Made by a program: the position numbers and the translations under genes. From contig NZ_JACKTY010000031.1 of the NCBI RefSeq assembly GCF_025822605.1, positions 330,476-394,475 of the forward strand: a DNA stretch of 64,000 bases, written 5' to 3'. The notes under the pieces are model-generated. The model ran no database searches, had not been told where the DNA came from, and saw only the letters and a list, made by a program, of their open reading frames with translations. This DNA is from Mycolicibacterium komossense (lineage in GTDB: Bacteria > Actinomycetota > Actinomycetes > Mycobacteriales > Mycobacteriaceae). Below are positions 16,891-24,828 of the stretch, in pieces; positions within the stretch are counted from its first letter, which is position 1, and every line of letters starts with the position of its first letter.

Positions 16891-17640
16891 TCAGGTGAGG
16901 CTGAGCCCGCCGTCAAGGGTCAAAATCTCGCCGGTCATGTAGTCAGATTCGATGAGGGAAAGCGCGGTATGCGCTACATCGCCCGGAGTCGCCGGACGCC
17001 GCATCGGGGCACGTTCGCGCCACAGTGCCTGCGCATCAGCCCAGTTCGTGGTCATCGGCGTATCCACGAGGCCGGGTGCAATCGCGTTCACCCGGATGAA
17101 GGGAGCAAGCGTGAGTGCCAGGAGCTTCGTGGTGTGGATGAGAGCGGCCTTGCTCGCCGAATACGGGATCGAGGCTCCTTTGGGGCGCACACCAGCATGC
17201 GAGCCGATGTTGACGACCGTCGATGGCCTTTCCTCGCTTGCGGAGGCGCGCAAATGCGGTTCGGCCTCGGCGACCAGACGAAAGGGAGCGATCGTGTTGA
17301 CCTCGTACAACTCCCGCCACACCGCCGGCGAAGCGGCCTGAAGATCAGAGTGCGGTATCACCGCACTCATGCCGGCGTTGTTGACCAGTACGTCGAGACT
17401 CCCAGCGATGCGTATGGAATCAGCGACGAGCCGTTGCCTGTCCGCATCGTCTGCCAAGTCCGCTTGAACATAGGATGCGTCGCCGAGTTCGGCAGCTAAC
17501 GCGACCCCAGCCTCGGTCGACGAGCGGGAGTGCACGATCAGGCGATATCCGCGTTCGGCGAGGCGGCGTGCAATGGCCAGCCCTATCCCTGACGTCGCTC
17601 CGGTTACCAACGCGACGCGCCTGCTTTCGCTCACAGTCAA
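16891..17640 (-). CDS. Short-chain dehydrogenase/reductase (SDR)
   Basis: The 249-residue classical SDR has the cofactor motif TGATSGIG at residues 14-21, the NNAG motif, the catalytic Ser in NIGSHAG and the YSASK Tyr-Lys pair, and ends with TLDGGLSLT as in FabG-like oxidoreductases. His-Ser-Arg after the second strand suggests NADPH preference, though this is weak evidence. It reduces or oxidises a carbonyl or hydroxyl group; the substrate is unknown. It stands alone, with a 437-base gap on its 5' side. Confidence 0.88.
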   Translation of the reverse strand: MTVSESRRVALVTGATSGIGLAIARRLAERGYRLIVHSRSSTEAGVALAAELGDASYVQADLADDADRQRLVADSIRIAGSLDVLVNNAGMSAVIPHSDLQAASPAVWRELYEVNTIAPFRLVAEAEPHLRASASEERPSTVVNIGSHAGVRPKGASIPYSASKAALIHTTKLLALTLAPFIRVNAIAPGLVDTPMTTNWADAQALWRERAPMRRPATPGDVAHTALSLIESDYMTGEILTLDGGLSLT

Positions 17641-18077
17641 ACGCTAGACCTTCAATCGAATCGGGCTGGCGCGACCGGAAGTGGGCTCGCATCTCACCAC
17701 TAAAGAAGCGAGAATGATCACATCTTGTCTCGCGTCAGGTATGCCGTTCTGGGCAGTGCCGAAGTATTGGTTCTCAAGCAGTGAGCTCCCTTGCCGAGGG
17801 CTAGTTGTCTGAGCCGGTGTCGCGATCATCCGTTCCAGTTCTGCGCGGGCCAGTTATCCGCGGAATTCCCCTGTGTGGCGGGAATCGTCGGCCTCGGGCA
17901 TCACGGTGATGAGCCAGACTGCGTGGATCTGTTCGCCCCAGATGTGGTGCAGGCACGTGTCGGAGTAGTTGCCGAGCTGGCTCGAATCATCCTGATGGAC
18001 ACAGAGTGTGACGGCGTGGGCGAAGACGACGGCGTCGCAGAGTGCCAGGCTGCCGATGCCGTTGAACGGCATACGTC
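17641..18077. other. Intergenic region upstream of the SDR gene
   Basis: This 437-base gap lies between the SDR start and the IclR stop. A minus-strand frame from about 18072 to 17854 reads quasi-protein-like (with CLHHIWGEQIHAVWLI) but I cannot place it in a family and it has no good ribosome site. It may be a short relic. The SDR promoter must lie in the part nearest 17641. Confidence 0.35.
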
Positions 18078-18860
18078 CTACGGGCCGACCGCTGTCGCAG
18101 CCAGCCGCTGCCCCAGTGCATGCGCCGCATCGAGCAGCTTCGCGCCGAGCATCGGTCGCCGCGACGGCGAGAACCGGGTCTCGACGCCGGTCAGACTCAG
18201 CGCCCAGGCGGGATGCTCTCGCCGGTCGAACACGGCGGCCCCCATCCCCCAGCTCCCCTCGACCAGCAGCGCGGGGTTGACCGCGTAACCGTCCAGCCTC
18301 GTCTGCCCGATCCGGTCTCGAAGCGGTGACACATCGTGCGCCGCACCCCAGCCCGGCACCAGCTCCGCGCGGCCCAGATAGTCCTCGACCTCCCGGTCGG
18401 GCAGATGCGCCAGGACGACCAGGCCCGCAGAGGCCACCCCCAGCGGAAATCTGATGCCGACGTGCAGGACGTGGCTGCGCAGCGGAAAGCTGCCCTCCTC
18501 GTGGGCGAGGCAGACCGTCTCGTCGCCGCGCCGGGCCGAGAGGAACGCACTCTCACCGGTGTCGCGGGCCAGGTCCCGCAGGATGCTGCGAGCGCTGTCG
18601 GTGATGTCGTACCGTTCGGCGGCCATCGAACCCAGGAGGTACATCTCGGGTCCGAGCGTCCACCGCCCCGTCGCCCCGGTGCGGTCCACGAACCCCTCGG
18701 CGGCAAGTGCCACGAGCAACCGGTGGACAGTCGGGCGGGCCAGGTTCACGTCGCGCGCGAGGTCCGACGTCGTCGAGCCGGCCGGTTCTCGCTCCCCGAT
18801 CGCGCGCAGCAGCGACGCGACGCGTCCGATGACGTGCGGCCTCTCCTCCATTCCGGTCAT
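18078..18860 (-). CDS. IclR-family transcriptional regulator
   Basis: The 260-residue protein has the IclR winged helix-turn-helix at residues about 8-70 (RVASLLRAIGEREPAG, then LARPTVHRLLVALAAEGFV) and the GAF-like effector domain with SAFLSARRGDETVCLAHEEG. It is divergent from the CoA-transferase/thiolase operon at 19029. A repeated 14-base element found once before each of the two starts is a likely binding site. IclR proteins next to such operons usually act as substrate-responsive activators or repressors. Confidence 0.92.
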   Translation of the reverse strand: MTGMEERPHVIGRVASLLRAIGEREPAGSTTSDLARDVNLARPTVHRLLVALAAEGFVDRTGATGRWTLGPEMYLLGSMAAERYDITDSARSILRDLARDTGESAFLSARRGDETVCLAHEEGSFPLRSHVLHVGIRFPLGVASAGLVVLAHLPDREVEDYLGRAELVPGWGAAHDVSPLRDRIGQTRLDGYAVNPALLVEGSWGMGAAVFDRREHPAWALSLTGVETRFSPSRRPMLGAKLLDAAHALGQRLAATAVGP

Positions 18861-18864
18861 CCTA

Positions 18865-18879
18865 CGTTCACTGAGTGGA
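18865..18879. promoter_or_regulatory. Candidate IclR operator next to the regulator's own start
   Basis: CGTTCACTGAGTGGA lies 5 bases upstream of the IclR start codon. Extended by one base, it is an imperfect dyad GTTCAC-TGA-GTGGAC. The pattern CGTTCACTnnGTGG recurs at 18985-18998 before the divergent operon. Position next to the regulator's own start suggests autoregulation. Confidence 0.45.
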
Positions 18880-18984
18880 CGATTCTTTATTACGTCGTTC
18901 GTCCGTCGAGCAATTCTCTGGGAGTTTTACGCTGCCCATTTCCTCTGACGTGCTTTTTTGGTGAGCTGTAGGAACGAAAGCGCT

Positions 18985-18998
18985 CGTTCACTCTGTGG
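18985..18998. promoter_or_regulatory. Candidate IclR operator before the CoA-transferase operon
   Basis: CGTTCACTCTGTGG matches the copy at 18865 in 12 of 14 positions and lies 30 bases before the scoA-like GTG start. Two copies 120 bases apart, close to each of two divergent starts, fit an IclR-controlled promoter pair. Confidence 0.45.
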
Positions 18999-19028
18999 TC
19001 GACGAGCCGGGCGAGAGGTGGACCGACG

Positions 19029-19796
19029 GTGACGAGCAAGGTTGTCCGAAGCGCGGCGGAAGCCGTTGCCGACATCGCGGACGGTGCCACCATCGCCGTC
19101 GGCGGATTCGGGCTGTGCGGCATCCCCGACGCGTTGATCGGCGCGCTCGCCGACACCGGCGTCGGGAACCTGGAGGTCTACTCCAACAACTGCGGAGTCG
19201 ATGGCCACGGCCTGGGAATCCTGTTGGGCCTCGGTCGGATTCGTCGTGTCACGGCGTCCTACGTCGGCGAGAACAAGGAGTTCGCCCGCCAGTACCTGGC
19301 CGGTGAACTCGAGGTCGAGCTCACGCCGCAGGGCACGCTCGCCGAGCGCCTCCGGGCCGGCGGCGCAGGCATCGCGGCGTTCTTCACTCCGGCGGGCGTC
19401 GGCAGCCCCGTGGCCGACGGCGGTCTGCCATGGCGCTACCGGCCCGACGGCTCCGTCGCGATCGTGTCACCCCCCAAGGAGACCAGGGTGTTCGGCGACA
19501 AGCGCTACGTCCTCGAGGAGGGCATCACCGCGGACGTCGCACTCGTCCACGCCGAGATCGGCGACGAATTCGGCAATCTGGTGTTCGACAAGGCCGCGAT
19601 GAACTTCAATCCCCTGGCCGCCATGGCCGGACGGGTGACCATCGCCCAAGTCGAGCGGTTGGTCGAACCGGGTCAGATCGACCCCGCGAGCGTTCACCTG
19701 CCCGGCGTGTTCGTTCAACGCATCGTCGAAACCGGCCCGCAGACCAAGCAGATCGAGAAGCGCACGACGCGCGAGACGGCAGGAGTTCAGGCATGA
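19029..19796 (+). CDS. scoA: 3-oxoacid CoA-transferase, subunit A
   Basis: The 255-residue alpha subunit of a class I CoA-transferase has the GxGGFGLCGIPDALI glycine-rich CoA-binding segment near residue 24 and FFTPAGVGSPVADGG in the middle. With subunit B it moves CoA from succinyl-CoA (or acetyl-CoA) to a 3-oxo acid such as acetoacetate or 3-oxoadipate. The GTG start is placed by the family N-terminus (VVRSAAEAVADIADGATI). It overlaps the next gene by four bases. Together with the thiolase, acetoacetate use is more likely than 3-oxoadipate, because no other protocatechuate-branch gene is present. Confidence 0.88.
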   Translation: MTSKVVRSAAEAVADIADGATIAVGGFGLCGIPDALIGALADTGVGNLEVYSNNCGVDGHGLGILLGLGRIRRVTASYVGENKEFARQYLAGELEVELTPQGTLAERLRAGGAGIAAFFTPAGVGSPVADGGLPWRYRPDGSVAIVSPPKETRVFGDKRYVLEEGITADVALVHAEIGDEFGNLVFDKAAMNFNPLAAMAGRVTIAQVERLVEPGQIDPASVHLPGVFVQRIVETGPQTKQIEKRTTRETAGVQA

Positions 19797-20476
19797 CTGA
19801 CGTGGAGACCGCCGTGCGCGGCTGGACCAGGACCGAGATGGCCGAGCGCGCGGCTCAGGAGTTACGCGACGGTGAGTACGTCAACCTCGGCATCGGCCTT
19901 CCCACCCTGATCCCCGGCTACCTCGACCCGGCGGTTCGGGTGACGTTGCACTCGGAGAACGGGTTGCTGGGCACCGGTCCCTATCCCACCGAGGACGAGG
20001 TGGACGCCAATCTCATCAACGCGGGCAAGGAAACGGTGACGGCACTCCCGGGGGCGGCCTTCTTCGACTCGGCTCTGTCCTTCGGCATGATCCGCGGCGG
20101 GCACATCGACACCGCCGTGCTCGGCGGCATGCAGGTCTCCGCCGGCGGGGACCTGGCCAACTGGATGGTCCCCGGCAAGATGGTCAAGGGCATGGGCGGT
20201 GCCATGGACCTCGTCCACGGCGCCGCCAGAGTCATCGTCGTGATGGAACACACTGACCGCCAAGGCAATCCGAAGATCGTCGAGACGTGCACGCTGCCGC
20301 TGACCGGCCAGTCCGTCGTCCATCGAATCATCACCGACCTCGCCGTGATCGACGTCACCGACGGCGGACTGCTGCTGCGCGAGACGGCGCCCGGTATCGG
20401 CGTCGAACAGGTCCGGGCGGCCACCGGTGCTGCGCTGTCGGTCGCCGCCGACCTCGTCGACCGGAGTCAGTCGTGA
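19793..20476 (+). CDS. scoB: 3-oxoacid CoA-transferase, subunit B
   Basis: The 227-residue beta subunit has YVNLGIGLPTLIPGYL at about residue 29 and the catalytic-glutamate motif HSENGLLG, where Glu carries the CoA as a thioester. Its ATG overlaps the stop of subunit A (ATGA), so the two subunits are translationally coupled. The frame extends further 5', but that part shows no similarity and lies inside subunit A. Confidence 0.88.
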   Translation: MTDVETAVRGWTRTEMAERAAQELRDGEYVNLGIGLPTLIPGYLDPAVRVTLHSENGLLGTGPYPTEDEVDANLINAGKETVTALPGAAFFDSALSFGMIRGGHIDTAVLGGMQVSAGGDLANWMVPGKMVKGMGGAMDLVHGAARVIVVMEHTDRQGNPKIVETCTLPLTGQSVVHRIITDLAVIDVTDGGLLLRETAPGIGVEQVRAATGAALSVAADLVDRSQS

Positions 20477-21657
20477 CCGGGCGCGCGGTCATCGTCGCGG
20501 GCGCGCGCACGCCCATCGGCCGGCTGATGGGCTCCCTGTCCGGATTCTCGGGGTCCGATCTCGGCGGCATCGCGATCAAGGCGGCGCTGGAGCGCTCCGG
20601 CGTCGCACCCGACCAGGTGCAGTACGTCATTATGGGGCAGGTCCTCACCGCGGGTGCAGGACAGATCCCGGCCCGCCAGGCCGCCGTCGCCGCCGGAATT
20701 CCAATGAGCGTGCCGGCCTTGACGATCAACAAGGTGTGCCTGTCGGGACTCGACGCGATCGCCCTGGCGGATCAACTGATTCGCGCCGGGGAGTTCGACA
20801 TTGTGGTCGCGGGTGGTCAGGAGTCGATGACGCAGGCGCCGCACATGCTGGAGAAGTCCCGACAGGGGTTCAAGTACGGCGACGTGACGATGACCGATCA
20901 TCTCGCCTATGACGGGCTCTACGACGTCTTCACCGATCAGGCGATGGGCGCGCTGACCGAGGCCCGCAACGACGGGGCCGTCGCGGTCACCCGCGAGGAA
21001 CAGGACGCGTTCGCCGCGGCGTCGCACCAGAAGGCCGCTGCCGCATGGAAGAACAGGCTCTTCGACGACGAGGTGGTGCCCGTCGAGATCCCGCAGCGCA
21101 AGGGCGACCCCCTCGTCCTGCGCGAGGACGAGGGGATTCGTGCCGACACCACGGCCGACTCGCTGTCCCGGCTGAAGCCCTCGTTCGACCGCAACGGCAC
21201 CATCACGGCGGGCTCGGCCTCCCAGATCTCCGACGGCGCAGCGGCCGTCGTGGTGATGAGCATGACCAAAGCCGAAGAGCTGGGCCTGGAGTGGCTGGCC
21301 GAGATCGGTGCGCACGGCGTGGTCGCCGGACCGGATTCGTCGCTGCAGAGCCAACCCGCGAATGCGATCGTCACCGCGTGCGCGAAGGAGGGCCTCGATC
21401 CGTCGTCGCTGGATCTGGTAGAGATCAACGAGGCGTTCGCCGCTGTCGGCATTGCCTCTACCCGTCAGCTGGGTCTGGATCCGGAGAAGGTGAACGTCAA
21501 CGGCGGCGCGATCGCGATCGGTCATCCGCTCGGGGCGTCGGGAGCACGCATCGCCCTGCACCTGGCGCTCGAGCTGAAGCGTCGCGGAGGCGGAACCGGC
21601 GCGGCAGCACTGTGCGGTGGCGGCGGCCAGGGGGACGCCCTGATCCTGCACGTCTGA
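20473..21657 (+). CDS. Acetyl-CoA acetyltransferase (thiolase II family)
   Basis: The 394-residue thiolase begins AVIVAGARTPIGRLMG. It has the acyl-carrier Cys89 in NKVCLSGLDAI, the His of GHPLGASGARI and the second Cys in CGGGGQGDA, so all catalytic residues are present. GTG 20473 overlaps the preceding stop (GTGA). It would cleave acetoacetyl-CoA made by the CoA-transferase into two acetyl-CoA, completing acetoacetate use, or act on a related 3-ketoacyl-CoA. It is the last gene of the IclR-associated operon. Confidence 0.9.
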   Translation: MTGRAVIVAGARTPIGRLMGSLSGFSGSDLGGIAIKAALERSGVAPDQVQYVIMGQVLTAGAGQIPARQAAVAAGIPMSVPALTINKVCLSGLDAIALADQLIRAGEFDIVVAGGQESMTQAPHMLEKSRQGFKYGDVTMTDHLAYDGLYDVFTDQAMGALTEARNDGAVAVTREEQDAFAAASHQKAAAAWKNRLFDDEVVPVEIPQRKGDPLVLREDEGIRADTTADSLSRLKPSFDRNGTITAGSASQISDGAAAVVVMSMTKAEELGLEWLAEIGAHGVVAGPDSSLQSQPANAIVTACAKEGLDPSSLDLVEINEAFAAVGIASTRQLGLDPEKVNVNGGAIAIGHPLGASGARIALHLALELKRRGGGTGAAALCGGGGQGDALILHV

Positions 21658-21739
21658 TCACACAGAGGTCGGCGCCGCCCGGAGCTGGGCCAAAACGGTT
21701 TCATCAGGCGATGTCCACCCCGGTGAACTTCGCCGTGTG

Positions 21740-22013
21740 CCTTCAGCTTTGAAGCCGACCTTGGTGGCCACACGACACCACCCCCGTTGCCTGGCGGCTG
21801 GGAGCGCCATCTGTTCTGCGCTGAAACCGCCTGATGCGCAACGTAGCCGAGACAAACGGAGCAAAGGCACGGAGGATTCGGTCCTCACCGACGGTCGTGG
21901 TCGCCTCGAGCGGTCCGGCCAGATCCGCCAGGGCCGTGGCCACCGCGGACGTCCGGTCCTGCAGGTCGGGATCGAACCGCGCACGGAAGTCGACCCGATC
22001 AAGCGCGCGTAGT
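21740..22013 (-). pseudogene. Relic of a large NAD-glutamate dehydrogenase
   Basis: On the minus strand one frame reads RALDRVDFRARFDPDL, then ALADLAGPLEATTTVGEDRILRAF (written here in two overlapping parts: ALADLAGPLEA and VGEDRILRAF), then FVSATLRIRRFQ. The ordered motifs RFDP, an alpha-helical spacer, EDRILRxF and ATLRxxxFQ are those of the central region of the 160-180 kDa NAD-specific glutamate dehydrogenases. Nothing of the rest remains, a TGA closes the frame upstream, and no start site is apparent. The fragment fills half of the gap between the thiolase and the aminotransferase; 22014-22187 must contain the promoter of the latter. Confidence 0.55.
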
Positions 22014-22187
22014 CATCTACAGCGAACCCGTGCGTATCGCGGGCTTCCCGGCTGCCACCGCGGCCACGCCCTATCTCAACATCGCCGATCTGGACAGTCC
22101 GATCCCAAAGATTGTCCAGTTCGGTGATAGGCGGGAGCGAGCCGGTGTTCCTAGGCTGTCGACGACATCGACGAAAGGACGATCGAG

Positions 22188-23546
22188 ATGACGGTGCTCG
22201 ACACTGTGGCAGGCGGCCCGGAGTTGTGCCAGGAACGCCGGCTGATCAGCGAAATCCCCGGGCCCCGCTCACGGGAACTCACCGCCCGGCGTAACGCTGC
22301 GCTGCCCGCGGGCCTGACCAGCGGCGCAAGCGTGTACGCCGCTGCCGCCGGCGGTGGCGTCATCGTCGACGTCGACGGCAACTCGTTCATCGATCTGAGC
22401 AGCGGTATCGCCGTCACCACAGTGGGGAACTCCGCACCACAAGTGGTCGCCCGGGCCTCGGCACAACTGACCCGGTACACCCACACCTGTTTCCTGGCCA
22501 CCCCATACGAGCCCTATATCGAGGTGGCCGAGACCCTCAACCGGATCACCCCCGGCGAGCACGAGAAGCGCACTGCGCTGTTCAGCACGGGCGCCGAGGC
22601 GTTGGAGAACGCCGTGAAGTACGCCCGCGCATTCACCAAACGGCCTGCCGTCGTGGTGTTCGACCACGCGTTCCACGGCCGTTCCCTGCTGACCATGACG
22701 ATGACCGCCAAGAATCAGCCCTACAAACACAGCTTCGGGCCGTTCTCCCCCGAGGTGTACCGGGCGCCCATGGCGTATCCGTACCGATGGCCGTCGGGAC
22801 CCGAGAACTGCGCGGCGGAGGCCTTCAGCCAGTTCACTCAGCTGATCGACTCCCAGATCGGTGCAGATGCGGTGGCCTGCGTCGTCGTCGAACCCATTCA
22901 GGGCGAGGGCGGGTTCATCGTGCCTGCCGACGGTTTCCTCCGTTCGGTGGCCGACTTCTGCCGCGACCGCGGCATCGTGCTGGTGGCCGATGAGGTGCAG
23001 ACCGGGATCGCCCGCACCGGCGCCTGGTTTGCCAGCGAGCACGAGGGCATCGTCCCCGATTTGATCACCACCGCAAAGGGATTGGCCGGTGGTATGCCGT
23101 TGGCGGCAGTCACCGGGCGCGCAGAGATCATGGATGCCGCCCACTCCGGCGGTATCGGCGGCACCTACGCCGGAAACCCGGTCGCCTGCGCCGCGGCCCT
23201 CGGCGTCTTCGAGGAGATCGCGACACACAATCTGCTCGACCGGGCCCAGCGGATCGGCGACATCATGGTAAGCGAGTTGCGCGATATCGCCGCCACCACC
23301 GATGTCATCGGCGAGATCCGCGGCCGCGGAGCCATGATCGCCGTTGAACTCGTGACCCCCGGAAGCCGTGTGCCTAATCGCGATGCTCTTGCGGCGGTGA
23401 GCCGACATTGCCTCAACAACGGCGTATTGACCTTGACTGCAGGCACATTCGGCAACGTGCTGCGTTTCCTGCCGCCGCTGTCGATCTCCGATGACCTGCT
23501 GCTCGACGCGTTCGGTGTCCTGCGCGCTGCCTTCGCCGCCCTGTAA
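22188..23546 (+). CDS. gabT: 4-aminobutyrate/5-aminovalerate aminotransferase
   Basis: The 452-residue class III aminotransferase transfers the omega-amino group of 4-aminobutyrate or 5-aminovalerate to 2-oxoglutarate, using pyridoxal phosphate. Motifs include FSTGAEALENAVKYAR, the HAFHGR loop, DEVQTGIARTG, the cofactor Lys297 in TTAKGLAGGMP and GGTYAGNPVACAAAL. Length and spacing are standard for GabT. It is the first gene of a run ending in a class III CoA-transferase. The presence of glutaryl-CoA dehydrogenase directly downstream makes 5-aminovalerate (the C5 homologue) the more likely substrate here, though GabT enzymes usually accept both. Confidence 0.88.
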   Translation: MTVLDTVAGGPELCQERRLISEIPGPRSRELTARRNAALPAGLTSGASVYAAAAGGGVIVDVDGNSFIDLSSGIAVTTVGNSAPQVVARASAQLTRYTHTCFLATPYEPYIEVAETLNRITPGEHEKRTALFSTGAEALENAVKYARAFTKRPAVVVFDHAFHGRSLLTMTMTAKNQPYKHSFGPFSPEVYRAPMAYPYRWPSGPENCAAEAFSQFTQLIDSQIGADAVACVVVEPIQGEGGFIVPADGFLRSVADFCRDRGIVLVADEVQTGIARTGAWFASEHEGIVPDLITTAKGLAGGMPLAAVTGRAEIMDAAHSGGIGGTYAGNPVACAAALGVFEEIATHNLLDRAQRIGDIMVSELRDIAATTDVIGEIRGRGAMIAVELVTPGSRVPNRDALAAVSRHCLNNGVLTLTAGTFGNVLRFLPPLSISDDLLLDAFGVLRAAFAAL

Positions 23547-23580
23547 ACCCGCTGACCTTCACCTGACTAGGAACCCCGAT

Positions 23581-24795
23581 ATGTCCAGCACTGCCGTCCG
23601 GCCCGCACCCACAATCTCCGCACCCCTTGACCTGTTCGACATCGACCGTCTCCTCGATGAGGACGAACGCGATATCGCCGGCACGGTGCGTAAGTTCGTC
23701 GACACCCGCCTCAAGCCGAATGTGGAGCAGTGGTTCGAATCGGCCACTCTGCCCAGGGAATTGGCCAAGGAATTCGGTGAACTCGGTGTCCTGGGCATGC
23801 ATCTGCAGGGCTACGGGTGTGCTGGCACCAGTGCGGTCAGCTACGGGCTGGCGTGTATGGAACTCGAGGCCGGCGACAGTGGATTCCGCAGCTTCGTCTC
23901 GGTGCAGGGTTCGCTGTCGATGTTCTCCATCTATGCCTACGGCTCTGAGGAACAGAAGAACGAGTGGCTTCCCAAACTCGCCGCCGGTGAAGCGATCGGC
24001 TGCTTCGGTCTGACCGAGCCCGACTTCGGGTCCAACCCGGCCGGCATGCGCACCCGTGCCCGCCGCGACGGCACCGGAGAAAACGCAGACTGGCTGCTCA
24101 ACGGCACCAAGATGTGGATCACCAATGGGAACCTCGCCGATGTGGCGACCATATGGGCGCAGACCGACGACGGTAGCGGGGGTATCAGAGGCTTCCTGGT
24201 GCCCACCAACACCCCCGGCTTCACCGCCAACGAAATCCACCGGAAGCTGTCGCTGCGGGCTTCAGTTACCTCCGAACTCGTGCTCGACAACGTGCGACTG
24301 CCCGCCTCGGCACAACTCCCCCATGCCGAGGGACTCAGCGCGCCGTTGTCGTGCCTCAACGAGGCACGATTCGGCATCGTCTTCGGTGCTCTCGGAGCGG
24401 CCCGCGACAGCCTGGAAACCACCATCGCCTATACGCAATCGCGTGAGGTATTCGACCGGCCGCTCTCGAGTTATCAGCTCACCCAGGAGAAGCTGGCCAA
24501 TATGACCCTCGAACTCGGTAAGGGTGTACTGCTGGCTCTGCATCTGGGCCGGATCAAAGACGCCGACGGTGTTCGCCCCGAGCAGGTGTCGTTGGGCAAA
24601 CTCAACAACGTCCGCGAGGCGATCAACATCGCCCGCGAATGTCGCACCCTGCTCGGTGGCAGCGGTATCACCTTGGAGTACTCGCCGCTGCGCCATGCCA
24701 ACAACCTCGAATCTGTGCTGACCTACGAAGGCACCTCTGAGATGCACATGCTGGCCATCGGCAAGGCACTAACCGGCCACGCCGCTTTCCGGTAA
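23581..24795 (+). CDS. gcdH: Glutaryl-CoA dehydrogenase
   Basis: The 404-residue acyl-CoA dehydrogenase matches GcdH. It has the flavin-site motif CFGLTEPDFGSNPAGM, WITNGNLADV, RKLSLRAS and the catalytic Glu383 in TYEGTSEMH. GcdH oxidises glutaryl-CoA and decarboxylates it to crotonyl-CoA, passing electrons to ETF. The PDFGSNP and SLRAS motifs are closer to GcdH than to straight-chain acyl-CoA dehydrogenases. Translation is placed at ATG 23581, where family similarity begins; the open frame upstream overlaps gabT. It lies 34 bases after gabT and 33 bases before the aldehyde dehydrogenase. Confidence 0.87.
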   Translation: MSSTAVRPAPTISAPLDLFDIDRLLDEDERDIAGTVRKFVDTRLKPNVEQWFESATLPRELAKEFGELGVLGMHLQGYGCAGTSAVSYGLACMELEAGDSGFRSFVSVQGSLSMFSIYAYGSEEQKNEWLPKLAAGEAIGCFGLTEPDFGSNPAGMRTRARRDGTGENADWLLNGTKMWITNGNLADVATIWAQTDDGSGGIRGFLVPTNTPGFTANEIHRKLSLRASVTSELVLDNVRLPASAQLPHAEGLSAPLSCLNEARFGIVFGALGAARDSLETTIAYTQSREVFDRPLSSYQLTQEKLANMTLELGKGVLLALHLGRIKDADGVRPEQVSLGKLNNVREAINIARECRTLLGGSGITLEYSPLRHANNLESVLTYEGTSEMHMLAIGKALTGHAAFR

Positions 24796-24828
24796 CCATC
24801 TTCTGCCGCAACTGATGAGGGACTACTG

